The notes under the pieces are model-generated. The model was not told the origin of the DNA, did not search any database, and saw only the letters and a program-made list of their open reading frames with translations. A stretch of DNA of 64,000 bases from Bacteroides caecigallinarum. GTDB taxonomy: Bacteria; Bacteroidota; Bacteroidia; Bacteroidales; Bacteroidaceae. Both the position numbers and the translations under genes were made by a program. The stretch is taken from contig NZ_JACJLQ010000004.1 of NCBI RefSeq assembly GCF_016902295.1, positions 1-64,000 on the forward strand. Reading direction: 5' to 3'. The stretch's first letter is position 1; each line of letters begins with the position of its first letter. This document shows, in pieces, positions 33,627 to 43,034 of the stretch.

Positions 33627-34859
33627 CTATCCGAAGAAAAGATAACAGATAAATATGGCTGATATTATACCTGCCAGGTCAGCCAATAGTCCGCAAGGAA
33701 CGGCATGTCTTGTCTTGCTTATTCCTACACTTCCGAAGTAAACGGCGAGGATATAGAATGTAGTGTCGGTCGATCCCTGAAAGATACATGCCATACGTCC
33801 TACGAAAGAATCGGCTCCGTATGTTGTCATTGCATCAACCATCAGTCCGCGTGCCCCGCTTCCGCTCAACGGTTTCATTATGGCTGTAGGCAGTGCCGCT
33901 ACAAACTCGCTGTCTATTCCGCACCATCCCACCGCGGCTGCCACTCCGTTGATTATATAGTCCATACTTCCCGAAGCGCGGAATACTCCTATCGCTACAA
34001 GTATCGCGACCAGATATGGTATTATCCTTACGGCTGTGGTAAATCCTTCTTTTGCACCGTCAACAAACGCATCGTAAACATTTACTTTCTTACGTATTCC
34101 TGCAAGTATAAAGCCGATAATAATCAGAAACAGGAATACATTGGCGGTTGTAGTGGAATATATATCTATCATTTCTTTTGAGAGAGTTGTAAAGAAATAT
34201 ATTATTCCTGCAATGAACAGGCTGGCACCGCCTAAAAACAGAAGGATAGTTCTGTTCAGAAGATTGATTTTCTGATAAACGCTTACGGCGATAATTCCTG
34301 CCAATGTTGAAAAGAACGTAGCAAGCAGTATCGGGACGAATACATCTGTAGGCTGTGCGGCTCCCAGTTGCGCTCTGTAAACCATTATGCTTATCGGAAT
34401 GATTGTAAGTCCCGATGTGTTCAGCACCAGAAACATTATCATCGGATTGCTGGCAGTGTCCTTCTTTGTATTCAGTTCCTGAAGTCCTTCCATGGCTTTC
34501 AGTCCTAACGGAGTTGCGGCATTGTCCAGTCCCAGCATATTGGCTGCAAGGTTCATGAATATACTTCCTGTCACAGGATGTCCCTTTGGAATATCGGGAA
34601 ACAGTTTCGAGAACAAGGGGCTCAGAACTCTTGAGAACATATTGATTACTCCTCCAAGTTCCCCTATTTTCATAATTCCGAGCCACAATGACAGCACTCC
34701 TGTAAGTCCAAGTGAAATATCGAACGCTGTCTTAGCCGAGTCGAAAGTTGAATTGATGATAGTCGGAAAAACGCTTGTATCGCCAAGAAACACAAGCCTT
34801 ATTGTTGCCACGATGAATGCGATAAGGAAAAACGCTATCCAGATGTAGTTCAATACCAT
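33627..34859 (-). CDS. SpmA-SpmB fusion, nucleoside-recognition domain membrane protein
   Basis: The 410-residue protein joins two Gate (nucleoside recognition) domains. The N-terminal half resembles SpmA (LSLWLGIMKIGELGGV, LAANMLGLDNAATPLGLKAM) and the C-terminal half SpmB (PYLVAILVAIGVFRASG, LMKP-like LPTAIMKPLSGSGARG, FQGSTDTTFYILAVYFGSVG). Multiple hydrophobic segments place it in the inner membrane. In spore formers SpmA and SpmB affect spore dehydration; the role in non-sporulating Bacteroidetes is unknown, and small-molecule transport is plausible. Confidence 0.88.
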   Translation of the reverse strand: MVLNYIWIAFFLIAFIVATIRLVFLGDTSVFPTIINSTFDSAKTAFDISLGLTGVLSLWLGIMKIGELGGVINMFSRVLSPLFSKLFPDIPKGHPVTGSIFMNLAANMLGLDNAATPLGLKAMEGLQELNTKKDTASNPMIMFLVLNTSGLTIIPISIMVYRAQLGAAQPTDVFVPILLATFFSTLAGIIAVSVYQKINLLNRTILLFLGGASLFIAGIIYFFTTLSKEMIDIYSTTTANVFLFLIIIGFILAGIRKKVNVYDAFVDGAKEGFTTAVRIIPYLVAILVAIGVFRASGSMDYIINGVAAAVGWCGIDSEFVAALPTAIMKPLSGSGARGLMVDAMTTYGADSFVGRMACIFQGSTDTTFYILAVYFGSVGISKTRHAVPCGLLADLAGIISAIFICYLFFG

Positions 34860-34936
34860 AAATAGTCTATCGTTTTTTGGTTATAAATCAGTTAGAAAAA
34901 TCTTTTACAAAAATAAGTATTTTAATCAGAAAAAGA

Positions 34937-34944
34937 TAATTTTG
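34937..34944 (+). promoter_or_regulatory. putative -7 box of the DUF3810 gene
   Basis: It reads TAATTTTG, matching TAnnTTTG. It predicts a leader of about 100 bases before ATG 35051, which is long compared with the other genes here. Confidence 0.45.
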
Positions 34945-34956
34945 CAGTTACATATT

Positions 34957-35026
34957 AGTTGACAAGGCTTCAGTTACAAGGGAACAAGGCTCCCATCCAG
35001 ACGGCAAACCTCGTCAACTTGTAACT
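34957..35026 (+). other. possible pseudoknotted mRNA leader
   Basis: AGTTGAC (34957-34963) pairs with GTCAACT (35013-35019), and AGTTACA (34972-34978) pairs with TGTAACT (35020-35026). The two stems cross, as in an H-type pseudoknot. Between them GGGA and TCCC (34980-34994) could form a small hairpin. The structure is read by eye and its significance is unknown. Confidence 0.35.
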
Positions 35027-35050
35027 TACAAACTCAAAACTCTCAAACTC

Positions 35051-36106
35051 ATGTTCAAATTTAAATATTTCCGTTGGACTATACTTCTGCTGTTATTTCT
35101 GTTTGTAATTCTTTCGTCGCTGAATGTCGGTGTCGCAGAGTTTTATTCACGGAGTATTTATCCGTCATTGTCATACGTGCTTTCAGCAATATCATCCGTT
35201 GTGCCGTTTTCGCTTGATGAAATAGGTATATTTCTGATGATATTGTCAGTTGTAGTATTTCCGTTCGTATGGCGGATACGCAGGAAACAGAAATGGAGAA
35301 CTATTCTATTTCGTGAGGTAGAAATCCTTTTGTGGATATACGTGTGGTTTTATATCGGTTGGGGAATAAACTATTATCGTGAGAGTTTTTTCACAAGAGC
35401 CGGTGTTACGCCTGCCAAATACGATGAACAGCGTTTTAAAGACTTTCTGAATTCATATACCGACAGTCTGAACAATTACTATTGTGATATTGATACAATC
35501 ATTGCCGGGCATGTTCATGATGAAATAAAATCGTCTTATAGAAAAGTATCGGATGTTTACGGCCTCACCACACCCCGTTCGTTTCAGCATCCAAAGAAAT
35601 TGCTCTTCAATTCCATTTACTCAGGTTCGGGAGTCCTCGGGTTTATGGGACCATTCTTTGCCGAGTCGCATATCAATATGCAGATTACTCCGTTGGAGTA
35701 TCCTTTCACATACGCACATGAACTTTCACATCTTTTCGGAATAAGTAGTGAGGCTGAAGCAAATTTCTGGGCATATCAGACTTGTCTCATTTCTTCTGAT
35801 GCAGAGATTAAATACAGTGGTTATTTCGGACTCTTTCCATACGTGCTGATGAATGCGCGAGGTCTGTTGAATGAAGAAGATTATAAAAACTGGATTTCCA
35901 GTGTCCGTCCGGAAGTTATAAACCAGTATCAGGAAAAACGTAAGCATTGGTCTTCTATTTACAGTCCGATGCTTGGCGAAATTCAGTCGGCTATGTATGA
36001 ACTTTATCTGAAGGGAAACAGAATTTCGTCCGGACAGAAAAATTATGCCGAGGTAATTGGGCTTTTGCTATCCCTATCGGAAGAAGGCGTAAAAAAGGCC
36101 TGCTGA
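35051..36106 (+). CDS. DUF3810 family membrane protein with zincin-like motif
   Basis: The 351-residue protein begins with membrane segments (WTILLLLFLFVILSSL, LDEIGIFLMILSVVVFPFVW, ILLWIYVWFYIGWG). A large extracytoplasmic region with YAHELSHLFGISSEAEANFW follows. The HELSH plus downstream Glu resembles the zinc-binding HExxH motif of metallopeptidases, so a membrane-anchored peptidase is plausible though unproven. The assignment to DUF3810, a Bacteroidetes and Firmicutes family, rests on this architecture. It is a single gene with a long leader and its own terminator. Confidence 0.85.
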   Translation: MFKFKYFRWTILLLLFLFVILSSLNVGVAEFYSRSIYPSLSYVLSAISSVVPFSLDEIGIFLMILSVVVFPFVWRIRRKQKWRTILFREVEILLWIYVWFYIGWGINYYRESFFTRAGVTPAKYDEQRFKDFLNSYTDSLNNYYCDIDTIIAGHVHDEIKSSYRKVSDVYGLTTPRSFQHPKKLLFNSIYSGSGVLGFMGPFFAESHINMQITPLEYPFTYAHELSHLFGISSEAEANFWAYQTCLISSDAEIKYSGYFGLFPYVLMNARGLLNEEDYKNWISSVRPEVINQYQEKRKHWSSIYSPMLGEIQSAMYELYLKGNRISSGQKNYAEVIGLLLSLSEEGVKKAC

Positions 36107-36158
36107 GAATTAAAAAATACGTGTCTCCCACCGTGACGTTCGTGATTTTTTAATTCTC
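36105..36158. terminator. bidirectional terminator after the DUF3810 gene
   Basis: GAGAATTAAAAAAT (36105-36118) and ATTTTTTAATTCTC (36145-36158) are perfect 14-base inverted repeats that begin within the TGA stop codon. T-tracts occur on both strands. The rest of the gap to 36302 is AT-rich with short inverted repeats (TTATTACA/TGTAATAA) and no gene. Confidence 0.75.
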
Positions 36159-36302
36159 GCAAGCCTGTTAATAGCGCTGAAGTATTTGTTTTTATTACAT
36201 TATGCTATTAAAAGCGTTGTAATAAAGCGCTTGATGTTACATAAGTGTAATATATGTTTGTGTGTGGCTTTCTTTTTGATATTATCTGCTGTGAGTATTT
36301 AA

Positions 36303-37649
36303 TTATAAATCTGGAGAAAGCTCCTGATTTAGCCTTCCAGTTGCCCTTAAATATTCGGTCTCATAAATTTTATACTGCGTTTGAGCTTCTATAAGATTAC
36401 TTTTCGCCTGCTTCCATTGAGACTGGGCGTCGAGCAGGTCAGTAAGTAGTGCCATCGAAACATTATATTTGTTATTGGTTACTCTCAAATTCTCTTCTGC
36501 CTGTTTCAGTCCGGTCTCTGCAGTCTTGATGAGCTGGTAGCCATCGTAAACATTTTTCAACGCGCTTTGCGCTTCCAGATTCATCAGTCGTGAATTTTTA
36601 TTGAATTCCAGTTCAGCATTCTTGAAATCAAGTTTTGCTTTTTTCACTTTCTTCAGATTTGCACCCCATTGGAATATAGGAATCTTTACAGATAGCATCA
36701 CAGCTCCTATCCCATCGCGGAATTCCTGTGAATATGGTACCATTGTTCCGTTGCCTGCGTCAACCATACTGTTCAGTTTAATATTGCCATAGTAGGCATA
36801 TCCGGCAACCAGTCCTACTGTTGGCAGCATGTCTGCCCTTGACATTTGTATTTGCTTTTGTGTAGCATCCATTTGATGTTTGAGCAGATTGAGTTCCGGA
36901 CGTCCGTTAATATCGGCAGCAAGCAGCCCCGGTTCTTTAACGCATATTGTTGTGTCTGTAAGCTCAAGCTTTGTCTGCGCGTCAACACCTGTTATCCTGC
37001 ATAGTGACATGCGGCATAGATCTTCTCCGTTCCTCGCCTTTTGCATCTGGTACAGTATGTCGCTCCTGCTTGCCTCAATCCTGAGTAATTCATTCTCTGT
37101 GGCAAGGCCGGCATCTACCGCTGTTTTTACTTGAGTGTAAAGTGAGTCCATCTGTTCTTTATAACTGTCCAGCATTTTCACTTTCTGTCTTACGGCTATT
37201 AATGTCCAGTAAGCATTGTCAGCTTCTACCAGGACATCCATCATTGTCATTCTTTTCTGTTCCGCGGCAATAGACTCTCCCAGTTTTGACAGTTTCTTTC
37301 CTGTAAGTATCTTACCTCCCGCATACAGTGGTTGTGTCAGGGTTATTCCTGCCATATACATTCCTCGTATTCTGAGGTCCATACCCATCATGTCAATATC
37401 CGGGAAGACGTATGTTCCAGTAGCTGAAGCATCAAACTTTGGAAGGAAAGCTGTATTTGCTATTTTTCTGTCCAGGCGAGACTGCTCGTATTTATGTTCT
37501 GCCTGCTTTAGTGATTCGCTTTGTGTTAAAGCCATATCACGACACGAAGCCAGACTTAGCTTTATACTCTCCTGTGCTTTTATGCTTATATCCTGGATAA
37601 ATATAAAAGCCGTTGTTGTAAATAATATTTGAAAAAATCTGTATCTCAT
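36303..37649 (-). CDS. TolC-family outer-membrane efflux protein
   Basis: It forms the outer-membrane channel of the tripartite efflux system encoded here. The 448-residue protein has an N-terminal signal peptide and two outer-membrane efflux repeats rich in heptad-like coiled coils (LAALQ-type segments such as ALKNVYDGYQLIKTAETGLKQAEENL, cited by its opening ALKNVYDGYQLIKTAETG). The gene order adaptor-pump-channel, with a 24-base gap to the pump, supports the role. There is no lipobox. Confidence 0.92.
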   Translation of the reverse strand: MRYRFFQILFTTTAFIFIQDISIKAQESIKLSLASCRDMALTQSESLKQAEHKYEQSRLDRKIANTAFLPKFDASATGTYVFPDIDMMGMDLRIRGMYMAGITLTQPLYAGGKILTGKKLSKLGESIAAEQKRMTMMDVLVEADNAYWTLIAVRQKVKMLDSYKEQMDSLYTQVKTAVDAGLATENELLRIEASRSDILYQMQKARNGEDLCRMSLCRITGVDAQTKLELTDTTICVKEPGLLAADINGRPELNLLKHQMDATQKQIQMSRADMLPTVGLVAGYAYYGNIKLNSMVDAGNGTMVPYSQEFRDGIGAVMLSVKIPIFQWGANLKKVKKAKLDFKNAELEFNKNSRLMNLEAQSALKNVYDGYQLIKTAETGLKQAEENLRVTNNKYNVSMALLTDLLDAQSQWKQAKSNLIEAQTQYKIYETEYLRATGRLNQELSPDL

Positions 37650-37673
37650 TTTTATAAAGATTGATGTATGTAA

Positions 37674-40600
37674 TTAAGCTTTCTTGATATTGAAAAGTAC
37701 CGTATATAAGACAGGCAATAATATCAATGTGATAATAGTTCCAACAGCCAGTCCTCCCATTATGGTTATAGCCATTGAACTGTACATCGGGTCCGTGACG
37801 AGAGGTATCATACCCACAATAGTGGTGAGCGATGCCATAAGTACAGGTCGTACCCTGGAAACGGTAGCTTCAACTACAGCCGTATATGGAAGCTTCTTTT
37901 CTTCCGTCTGCAGTCTGTTTATCTCGTCCACCAGTACGATTGCGTTTTTCACCATCATACCTATCAATCCCAACATTCCTATGATTGCCATAAATGTCAT
38001 TGGCTGGTTTGTTGCCAACAGCGATGGCACTATGCCGCAGAATACGAACGGGAAGCATATCAGAATGAGTATAACCTTTTTCCAGTTGTTGAATAGCAAC
38101 AGAAGTATTGCAAGAATTATAAAAATGGTAAGAGGTACATACTTCAAAAGGTTTGCTATGGCATCGCCTTGCAACTCTCCTTCGCCTACCCATCTCATGG
38201 TATATCCTGCCGGCAATTCGATCGCTTCTATGTCTTTTTTTATCGATTCCACCACTTTTGCCGGAGTCGCTTCATTAATTTCTGTATTCGGATCACATTC
38301 CGCTTCAATGACTCTTTGACCGTTCAGACGCATAACCACATCTTCGTCCCATTCCATAGTGATGCTTTCCGCTACCCTGCTAAGAGGTGTTGAACGGAAA
38401 ATCTTGTCTTGAAGTTCGCTCATGCCTTTTCCTCCGGCAATGGCTGAGTTGAGTTCATCATTTGAAAGATGCAGGTTCATCATGCTCCATACAGGAATAT
38501 CGTTCAGGTCGCTTATGCGGCTTCCGTCTTCGTTTCTGACCAGCATGTTTACAATTATAGTCCTGTCCTGTTCGTTTATTACTCCTACAGGCATTCCGTC
38601 TGTAGCAGCCATAAGGGCGTTGGCTATGTCGCTCCTTCCCACACCTGAACGCAGTGCGTCCTGTTGTAAATATTTCGTGACGTAAGATTTTCCGTAAGGT
38701 TTCCAGTTGTTTTGTACTGAATAAGGATCAACATATTCGCATTTCCTCATTATATCTTCCGCCTTGCTGCTCAATTTTTTCAAGACAGCCGGATCCGGAC
38801 CGGCGAATTCCACCTCAACCGTATGCGATGTAGATATAGAGAAATTATATTTCCTGCAGCGTATGTATGCGTCAGGATATTTCTCCCTCAAAATACGTCT
38901 TACTTCCGGTATTTGTTTCATTACGGTATTATAGTCCTTGCAGTCTATAATCAGTTCACCGTAACAATCACCGCCGGACGTCATAGGTCTTACAAGGCAG
39001 TAATGTGCCGGTGCGCTTCCCTGGCTGACAGCTATTCTTTCTATGTCTGGACGTTCTGATAACAGATTACTCATGTCCAGAAGTTTGTCGCGTACAACAT
39101 TCGGACTGGTGGCAGAAGGGAAAAAGCATTCTACTACATATTGTTTATAATCGAAATCAGGGAAGAACATGTTTTTTACTTTCCCCATTCCTAAAACACA
39201 TACAACCAGTATTGTGACTGCTATACCTATAGTTGTTTTCTTATGTCCTATCAGTTGTGATATGGCGTTACGTACAAACTTATGTATCGGTGAATTCATT
39301 ACAGTATTTGTGGTATCACCAACTGTATGTTCCCTGACGGGAAGCCACGTCTTGGCACATACCGGAACCTGTACGAGGGCCAAAATCCAACTTGCCAGAA
39401 GGCTGACACATAATACAAGGAACAAGTCGCCTGCATATTCTCCCGCAGAGTCCGGCGAAAGGTAAACACACAAGAATGTGGAAGCAGCTATGACAGTAGC
39501 TCCAAGTAGCGGCATGGCTGTGTTGTTCCCTATCCTGTACAGGTAGTTCTTTGGTGACAGTCCGCGCTTCTTGTCTATAAGGATACCGTCCATTATCACT
39601 ACAGCATTGTCCACAAGCATACCCATAGCTACTATGAATGCTCCCAATGATATTCGTTGTAGTGTGGTTCCGCATACTAATAATATAGGGAAAGATACTG
39701 CAACAGTAAGTATAAGACCAAAACCTATAATCAGACCGCTACGGAATCCCATGGTGAATATCAGTACCAATATTACTATGGCTACTGATTCTACAAGATT
39801 CCACATGAATGATGATATGGCATCTTCTACCTTGTCAGGCTGGAAAAATATCTTCTCTGTATTCATTCCGGCAGGAATGCTTCTCATAATTTCACTGAGA
39901 CGTTTATCCACTGCCTTACCTACATCGGGCACTATGGCTGACGATTCCATCGCGATACAGATTGCAAGCGCTGGCTTGCCGTTGACGAAGAAACCGTTCC
40001 TTTGAGGCTCAGAGTATGTCTTTTCAATTTTTGCTATGTCTCCCAATCTTATCGTCTTGCCGTCTATAGTCTGTATCAGAAGATTCTTTATGTCGTTTTC
40101 ATCCTTGCTTTCGGAGTCCACATAAATAGGAATAAGTTCGTTTCCGCCTTTATATTTCCCGGCATTTACTGTCTTGAAAGCACCTTGCAGAGTGGACATT
40201 ATCTGTGTAGGTATTACCCCGTTCCTGGAAATCTGTTCTTTTGACAAAGTTATGTTTATAACCTCATCACGGTTACCTGCAATGTTTATTCTTTTTACTC
40301 CTTTTACACTTGACAGCTCACGTTTTATCAGTTTGGCGTATTTGTACATTTCAGGATAATCATATCCGTCGGCAGTAAATGCGTAAAAAATGCCATAGAC
40401 GTCCATCATGTCGTCTATAACTATCGGGTCATAACATCCTTGAGGGAGTCTGGAAGAAGCATCGTTTACCTTGCGGCGCATCAGGTCGAAGTGCTGTTCA
40501 AGGTCTTTTGTAAGGACTGTCATCTGGAATTCTACGGTAAACATAGCCATTCCGTTCCGGCATTCTGTCTTTATCTTGTTTACGTTTGGAAGAGCTCGTA

Positions 40601-40814
40601 ATTCTTCTTCCATCATGAGTGCCACTTTGAGTTCAACCTCGTGTGCACTTGCTCCCGGATATGGCACTATCACCATTGCCTGCTTGGCAGAGACCGCAGG
40701 GTCCTCAAGTTTTGGCATCTGTATGAATGACAGTATTCCGGCAATTATTATAGCTGTTACGAACGACCAGAATAGCATTGGTCGTTTCATAAAGTATTCT
40801 GTAATTCTTGTCAT
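37674..40814 (-). CDS. RND-family efflux pump permease
   Basis: This inner-membrane, proton-driven transporter exports drugs or other small compounds. The 1046-residue protein has the typical two-times-six transmembrane layout with large periplasmic loops. The first membrane segment follows MTRITEYFMKRPMLFW; the proton-relay helix reads GMLVDNAVVIMDG, with one conserved Asp and Asn in place of the second Asp found in AcrB. The start codon overlaps the adaptor's stop (ATGA), so translation is coupled. Substrate cannot be told from sequence; the length and loops fit the multidrug (HAE1-like) branch more than the heavy-metal one. Confidence 0.93.
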   Translation of the reverse strand: MTRITEYFMKRPMLFWSFVTAIIIAGILSFIQMPKLEDPAVSAKQAMVIVPYPGASAHEVELKVALMMEEELRALPNVNKIKTECRNGMAMFTVEFQMTVLTKDLEQHFDLMRRKVNDASSRLPQGCYDPIVIDDMMDVYGIFYAFTADGYDYPEMYKYAKLIKRELSSVKGVKRINIAGNRDEVINITLSKEQISRNGVIPTQIMSTLQGAFKTVNAGKYKGGNELIPIYVDSESKDENDIKNLLIQTIDGKTIRLGDIAKIEKTYSEPQRNGFFVNGKPALAICIAMESSAIVPDVGKAVDKRLSEIMRSIPAGMNTEKIFFQPDKVEDAISSFMWNLVESVAIVILVLIFTMGFRSGLIIGFGLILTVAVSFPILLVCGTTLQRISLGAFIVAMGMLVDNAVVIMDGILIDKKRGLSPKNYLYRIGNNTAMPLLGATVIAASTFLCVYLSPDSAGEYAGDLFLVLCVSLLASWILALVQVPVCAKTWLPVREHTVGDTTNTVMNSPIHKFVRNAISQLIGHKKTTIGIAVTILVVCVLGMGKVKNMFFPDFDYKQYVVECFFPSATSPNVVRDKLLDMSNLLSERPDIERIAVSQGSAPAHYCLVRPMTSGGDCYGELIIDCKDYNTVMKQIPEVRRILREKYPDAYIRCRKYNFSISTSHTVEVEFAGPDPAVLKKLSSKAEDIMRKCEYVDPYSVQNNWKPYGKSYVTKYLQQDALRSGVGRSDIANALMAATDGMPVGVINEQDRTIIVNMLVRNEDGSRISDLNDIPVWSMMNLHLSNDELNSAIAGGKGMSELQDKIFRSTPLSRVAESITMEWDEDVVMRLNGQRVIEAECDPNTEINEATPAKVVESIKKDIEAIELPAGYTMRWVGEGELQGDAIANLLKYVPLTIFIILAILLLLFNNWKKVILILICFPFVFCGIVPSLLATNQPMTFMAIIGMLGLIGMMVKNAIVLVDEINRLQTEEKKLPYTAVVEATVSRVRPVLMASLTTIVGMIPLVTDPMYSSMAITIMGGLAVGTIITLILLPVLYTVLFNIKKA

Positions 40815-41884
40815 ATCAGTCCTCCGACATTACTCTTTTCCGGTTCTTCTATTACTGTTACCTTTTCTCCCTCCAGCAATGAGTTCACTCCTGCACGTAC
40901 AATCCTTTCTGAGCCGTCCAGACCGTTGCTGACAGTTACTTTCTCTCCTGAGAAGTTGCTGTCAATGGTTATGATTCTTTTTTCTATCGTTGAATCTTCT
41001 TTCAGGACCCATACGCAAGAGTTGCCATCGCTCTTGAATACTGAACATAGCGGTATATTAAAGTTTCCGGTACTATCAGTATTCTCATTTACAGTCAAAC
41101 ATACCTCTATGTTCATGCCCGGTGTAATTCGTTTTTTCGGGTCTTCTTTAAATTTCAGACATAGTTGGTATAACTGGTTCCCGTCTGCTTTTGGTGATAT
41201 GCTTATGAAATCCATAGGATATGTTTGTGATTCTTTTTCTGACGAAACTCTGCAGTCATAACTTATCACGTTATTGATGACTTTTAATGTGCTTGAAGGT
41301 AAATCGGTATTGACTTCCAGGTGCGAGACGTCAAGGAATGTAAACAATGGCGTTCCAGCATCAACCATTTCTGCCGGTGAGAAGTTTACTGACTGTATGT
41401 ATCCGTCGGTTGGTGAGTATAGCTTTGTATATTCAAGCTTGTTTTTGTTTACTTGAAGTTGAATTCCAAGTTGTTTCAGCCCGGCATTAGCTTTTTCGTA
41501 ATCATTTGCCGATACGCTTTTCTGTTCAAACAGCTTTCTTGTTCTTGCCACTTCATCTTTCAACTGGTCGTATTGGATTTGTAGAGCATCAACGCCTAAT
41601 TTATAATCTGCATCGTCAAGCTCTGCAAGAAGCTCACCTTTCCTTACATGATCCCCTTCCTTTACGTGTATGTATTTTATCTGTCCGGCAGTTTTAAATC
41701 CTAAGCTGATTTCGTGTGCTTCACGGACTATTCCTGAATAACTTTTTGTAACAGTTTTACACGATGGTGAGGGACATGTTACTTCAACACTATGAACAGG
41801 TAAAGAGCTCTTTTGCGTTTTGCCGCATGAGCATAATATACATATTAATAATGTAGATGTACATACTAAATTCTTTTTTTTCAT
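40811..41884 (-). CDS. RND efflux periplasmic adaptor lipoprotein
   Basis: It bridges the pump and the outer-membrane channel. The 357-residue protein is a lipoprotein (signal ending LICILCSCG, lipidated Cys near residue 20). It then shows the membrane-fusion-protein order: beta-strand, lipoyl-like half (VKEGDHVRKGELLAELDD), coiled-coil hairpin (about 80-140) and second lipoyl half (YSPTDGYIQSVNFSPAEMVDAG). It is the first gene of the efflux operon and diverges from the AraC-type regulator across 174 bases. Confidence 0.93.
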   Translation of the reverse strand: MKKKNLVCTSTLLICILCSCGKTQKSSLPVHSVEVTCPSPSCKTVTKSYSGIVREAHEISLGFKTAGQIKYIHVKEGDHVRKGELLAELDDADYKLGVDALQIQYDQLKDEVARTRKLFEQKSVSANDYEKANAGLKQLGIQLQVNKNKLEYTKLYSPTDGYIQSVNFSPAEMVDAGTPLFTFLDVSHLEVNTDLPSSTLKVINNVISYDCRVSSEKESQTYPMDFISISPKADGNQLYQLCLKFKEDPKKRITPGMNIEVCLTVNENTDSTGNFNIPLCSVFKSDGNSCVWVLKEDSTIEKRIITIDSNFSGEKVTVSNGLDGSERIVRAGVNSLLEGEKVTVIEEPEKSNVGGLI

Positions 41885-41963
41885 ACTTAATATGTTTTTA
41901 TGTTTATAATATACTCTTTTTATTGTGCAAAATTGCCGATTTATTTATTCCCTCATGTTATCA

Positions 41964-42003
41964 AAAAGGATGGCAAATTGGTCAAAAGGATTGATAAATG
42001 GTG
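41964..42003. repeat. 20-bp direct repeat between the efflux operon and its regulator
   Basis: AAAAGGATGGCAAATTGGTC (41964-41983) is followed by AAAAGGATTGATAAATGGTG (41984-42003). The two copies share AAAAGGAT and AAATGGT-like ends. The position between divergent genes suits an operator for the AraC-type protein encoded next to it. Confidence 0.6.
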
Positions 42004-42022
42004 CATAATCATTTAATTTGTA

Positions 42023-42030
42023 TATATTTG
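42023..42030 (+). promoter_or_regulatory. putative -7 box of the AraC-type regulator gene
   Basis: It reads TATATTTG, matching TAnnTTTG, 29 bases before the start codon. The direct repeat at 41964-42003 lies immediately upstream, where an activator or repressor could act. Confidence 0.45.
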
Positions 42031-42058
42031 TTCTTCAAAAGGTATAATATGATTTGTT

Positions 42059-42970
42059 ATGAAAAACGATAATATTTTTTTGAACTTGAATCTCAGTGAT
42101 TTGTCTGCATTGCCTGATGCCATTCACATTGACAATAAGTTCATACTTATTGATAATTTTGATGATACGGAAAATGATGAGAACACTAAAGGATTGTCGT
42201 TTGCCAATTATCCTATGAAATTATCTTTTACAATAGTTATACTTATTGTTTCAGGAGGAATAAAAGTCAAGATTAATCTGGAAGATTTTGAGGCGGGTGC
42301 GGGTGATGCCATTACCGTATTCAAAGGGAATATAGGTGAATTCTGCAGCCTGTTGCCAAATACTCGTATTGCAGTTATTGCCTTTTCTGATGAATTTTTC
42401 AATGTGATGAAGCATATTGGTACTGCCATTTCCATACAGCAGCAGATTTATACAAACCCGGTGTCGCACATTGAAAAGGGATTCTTTGAAGATTCGCTTG
42501 ACATATATAAAAAAATGAAATCAAAATTGTCCGAAGTTGATAATATATTTCGCGAAGGAGCTCTTCAGGGTTATACTCAGGTTTTGATGTTCAATGCCTA
42601 CAATTATTTTACCAAAATGAAGAATAATGTGAATAGCTCTTCTGAATATAACAGGAACCAGGGAATCTATTCCCGTTTTATTCAGGCTGTTCAGAAGAAT
42701 TACGTCCAAGAACGAAGTATAACGTATTATGCGGATTTGTTATGTATTTCGCCAAAATATCTTTCGCAGGTAATAAAGAATGTTACGGGAAGACTTGCCG
42801 GTGAGTGGATTTCCGATTATGTAATACTTGAAGCAAAAGCATTGCTGAAAAGTAATAAATATACGGTACAGGAGGTGTGTGATATGCTTAATTTTGCCAA
42901 TCAGTCTTTCTTTGGAAAGTATTTTAAGAGGAAAACAGGTATGTCTCCAAAGGCTTATATGAAGAGTTAA
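42059..42970 (+). CDS. AraC family transcriptional regulator
   Basis: The 303-residue protein has an N-terminal ligand-binding region (about 1-190) and a C-terminal AraC double helix-turn-helix: ITYYADLLCISPKYLSQVIK for the first part and VQEVCDMLNFANQSFFGKYFK for the second, which is cut here to VQEVCDMLNFANQSFF, ending GMSPKAYMKS. It is divergent from the RND efflux operon and probably controls it. The direct repeat at 41964-42003 is the obvious candidate site. The inducer is unknown. Confidence 0.92.
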   Translation: MKNDNIFLNLNLSDLSALPDAIHIDNKFILIDNFDDTENDENTKGLSFANYPMKLSFTIVILIVSGGIKVKINLEDFEAGAGDAITVFKGNIGEFCSLLPNTRIAVIAFSDEFFNVMKHIGTAISIQQQIYTNPVSHIEKGFFEDSLDIYKKMKSKLSEVDNIFREGALQGYTQVLMFNAYNYFTKMKNNVNSSSEYNRNQGIYSRFIQAVQKNYVQERSITYYADLLCISPKYLSQVIKNVTGRLAGEWISDYVILEAKALLKSNKYTVQEVCDMLNFANQSFFGKYFKRKTGMSPKAYMKS

Positions 42971-42974
42971 AAAT

Positions 42975-43010
42975 AACGGACAGAATTGTTTTTACGCAAT
43001 CCTGTCCGTT
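42975..43010. terminator. bidirectional terminator
   Basis: AACGGACAG (42975-42983) pairs with CTGTCCGTT (43002-43010), and the inner ATTG/CAAT extends the stem past one mismatch. It lies between the AraC regulator gene (plus) and the GH2-GH53 gene (minus). Confidence 0.8.
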
Positions 43011-43034
43011 TCATTATTTTCTGTTCTGTATATG

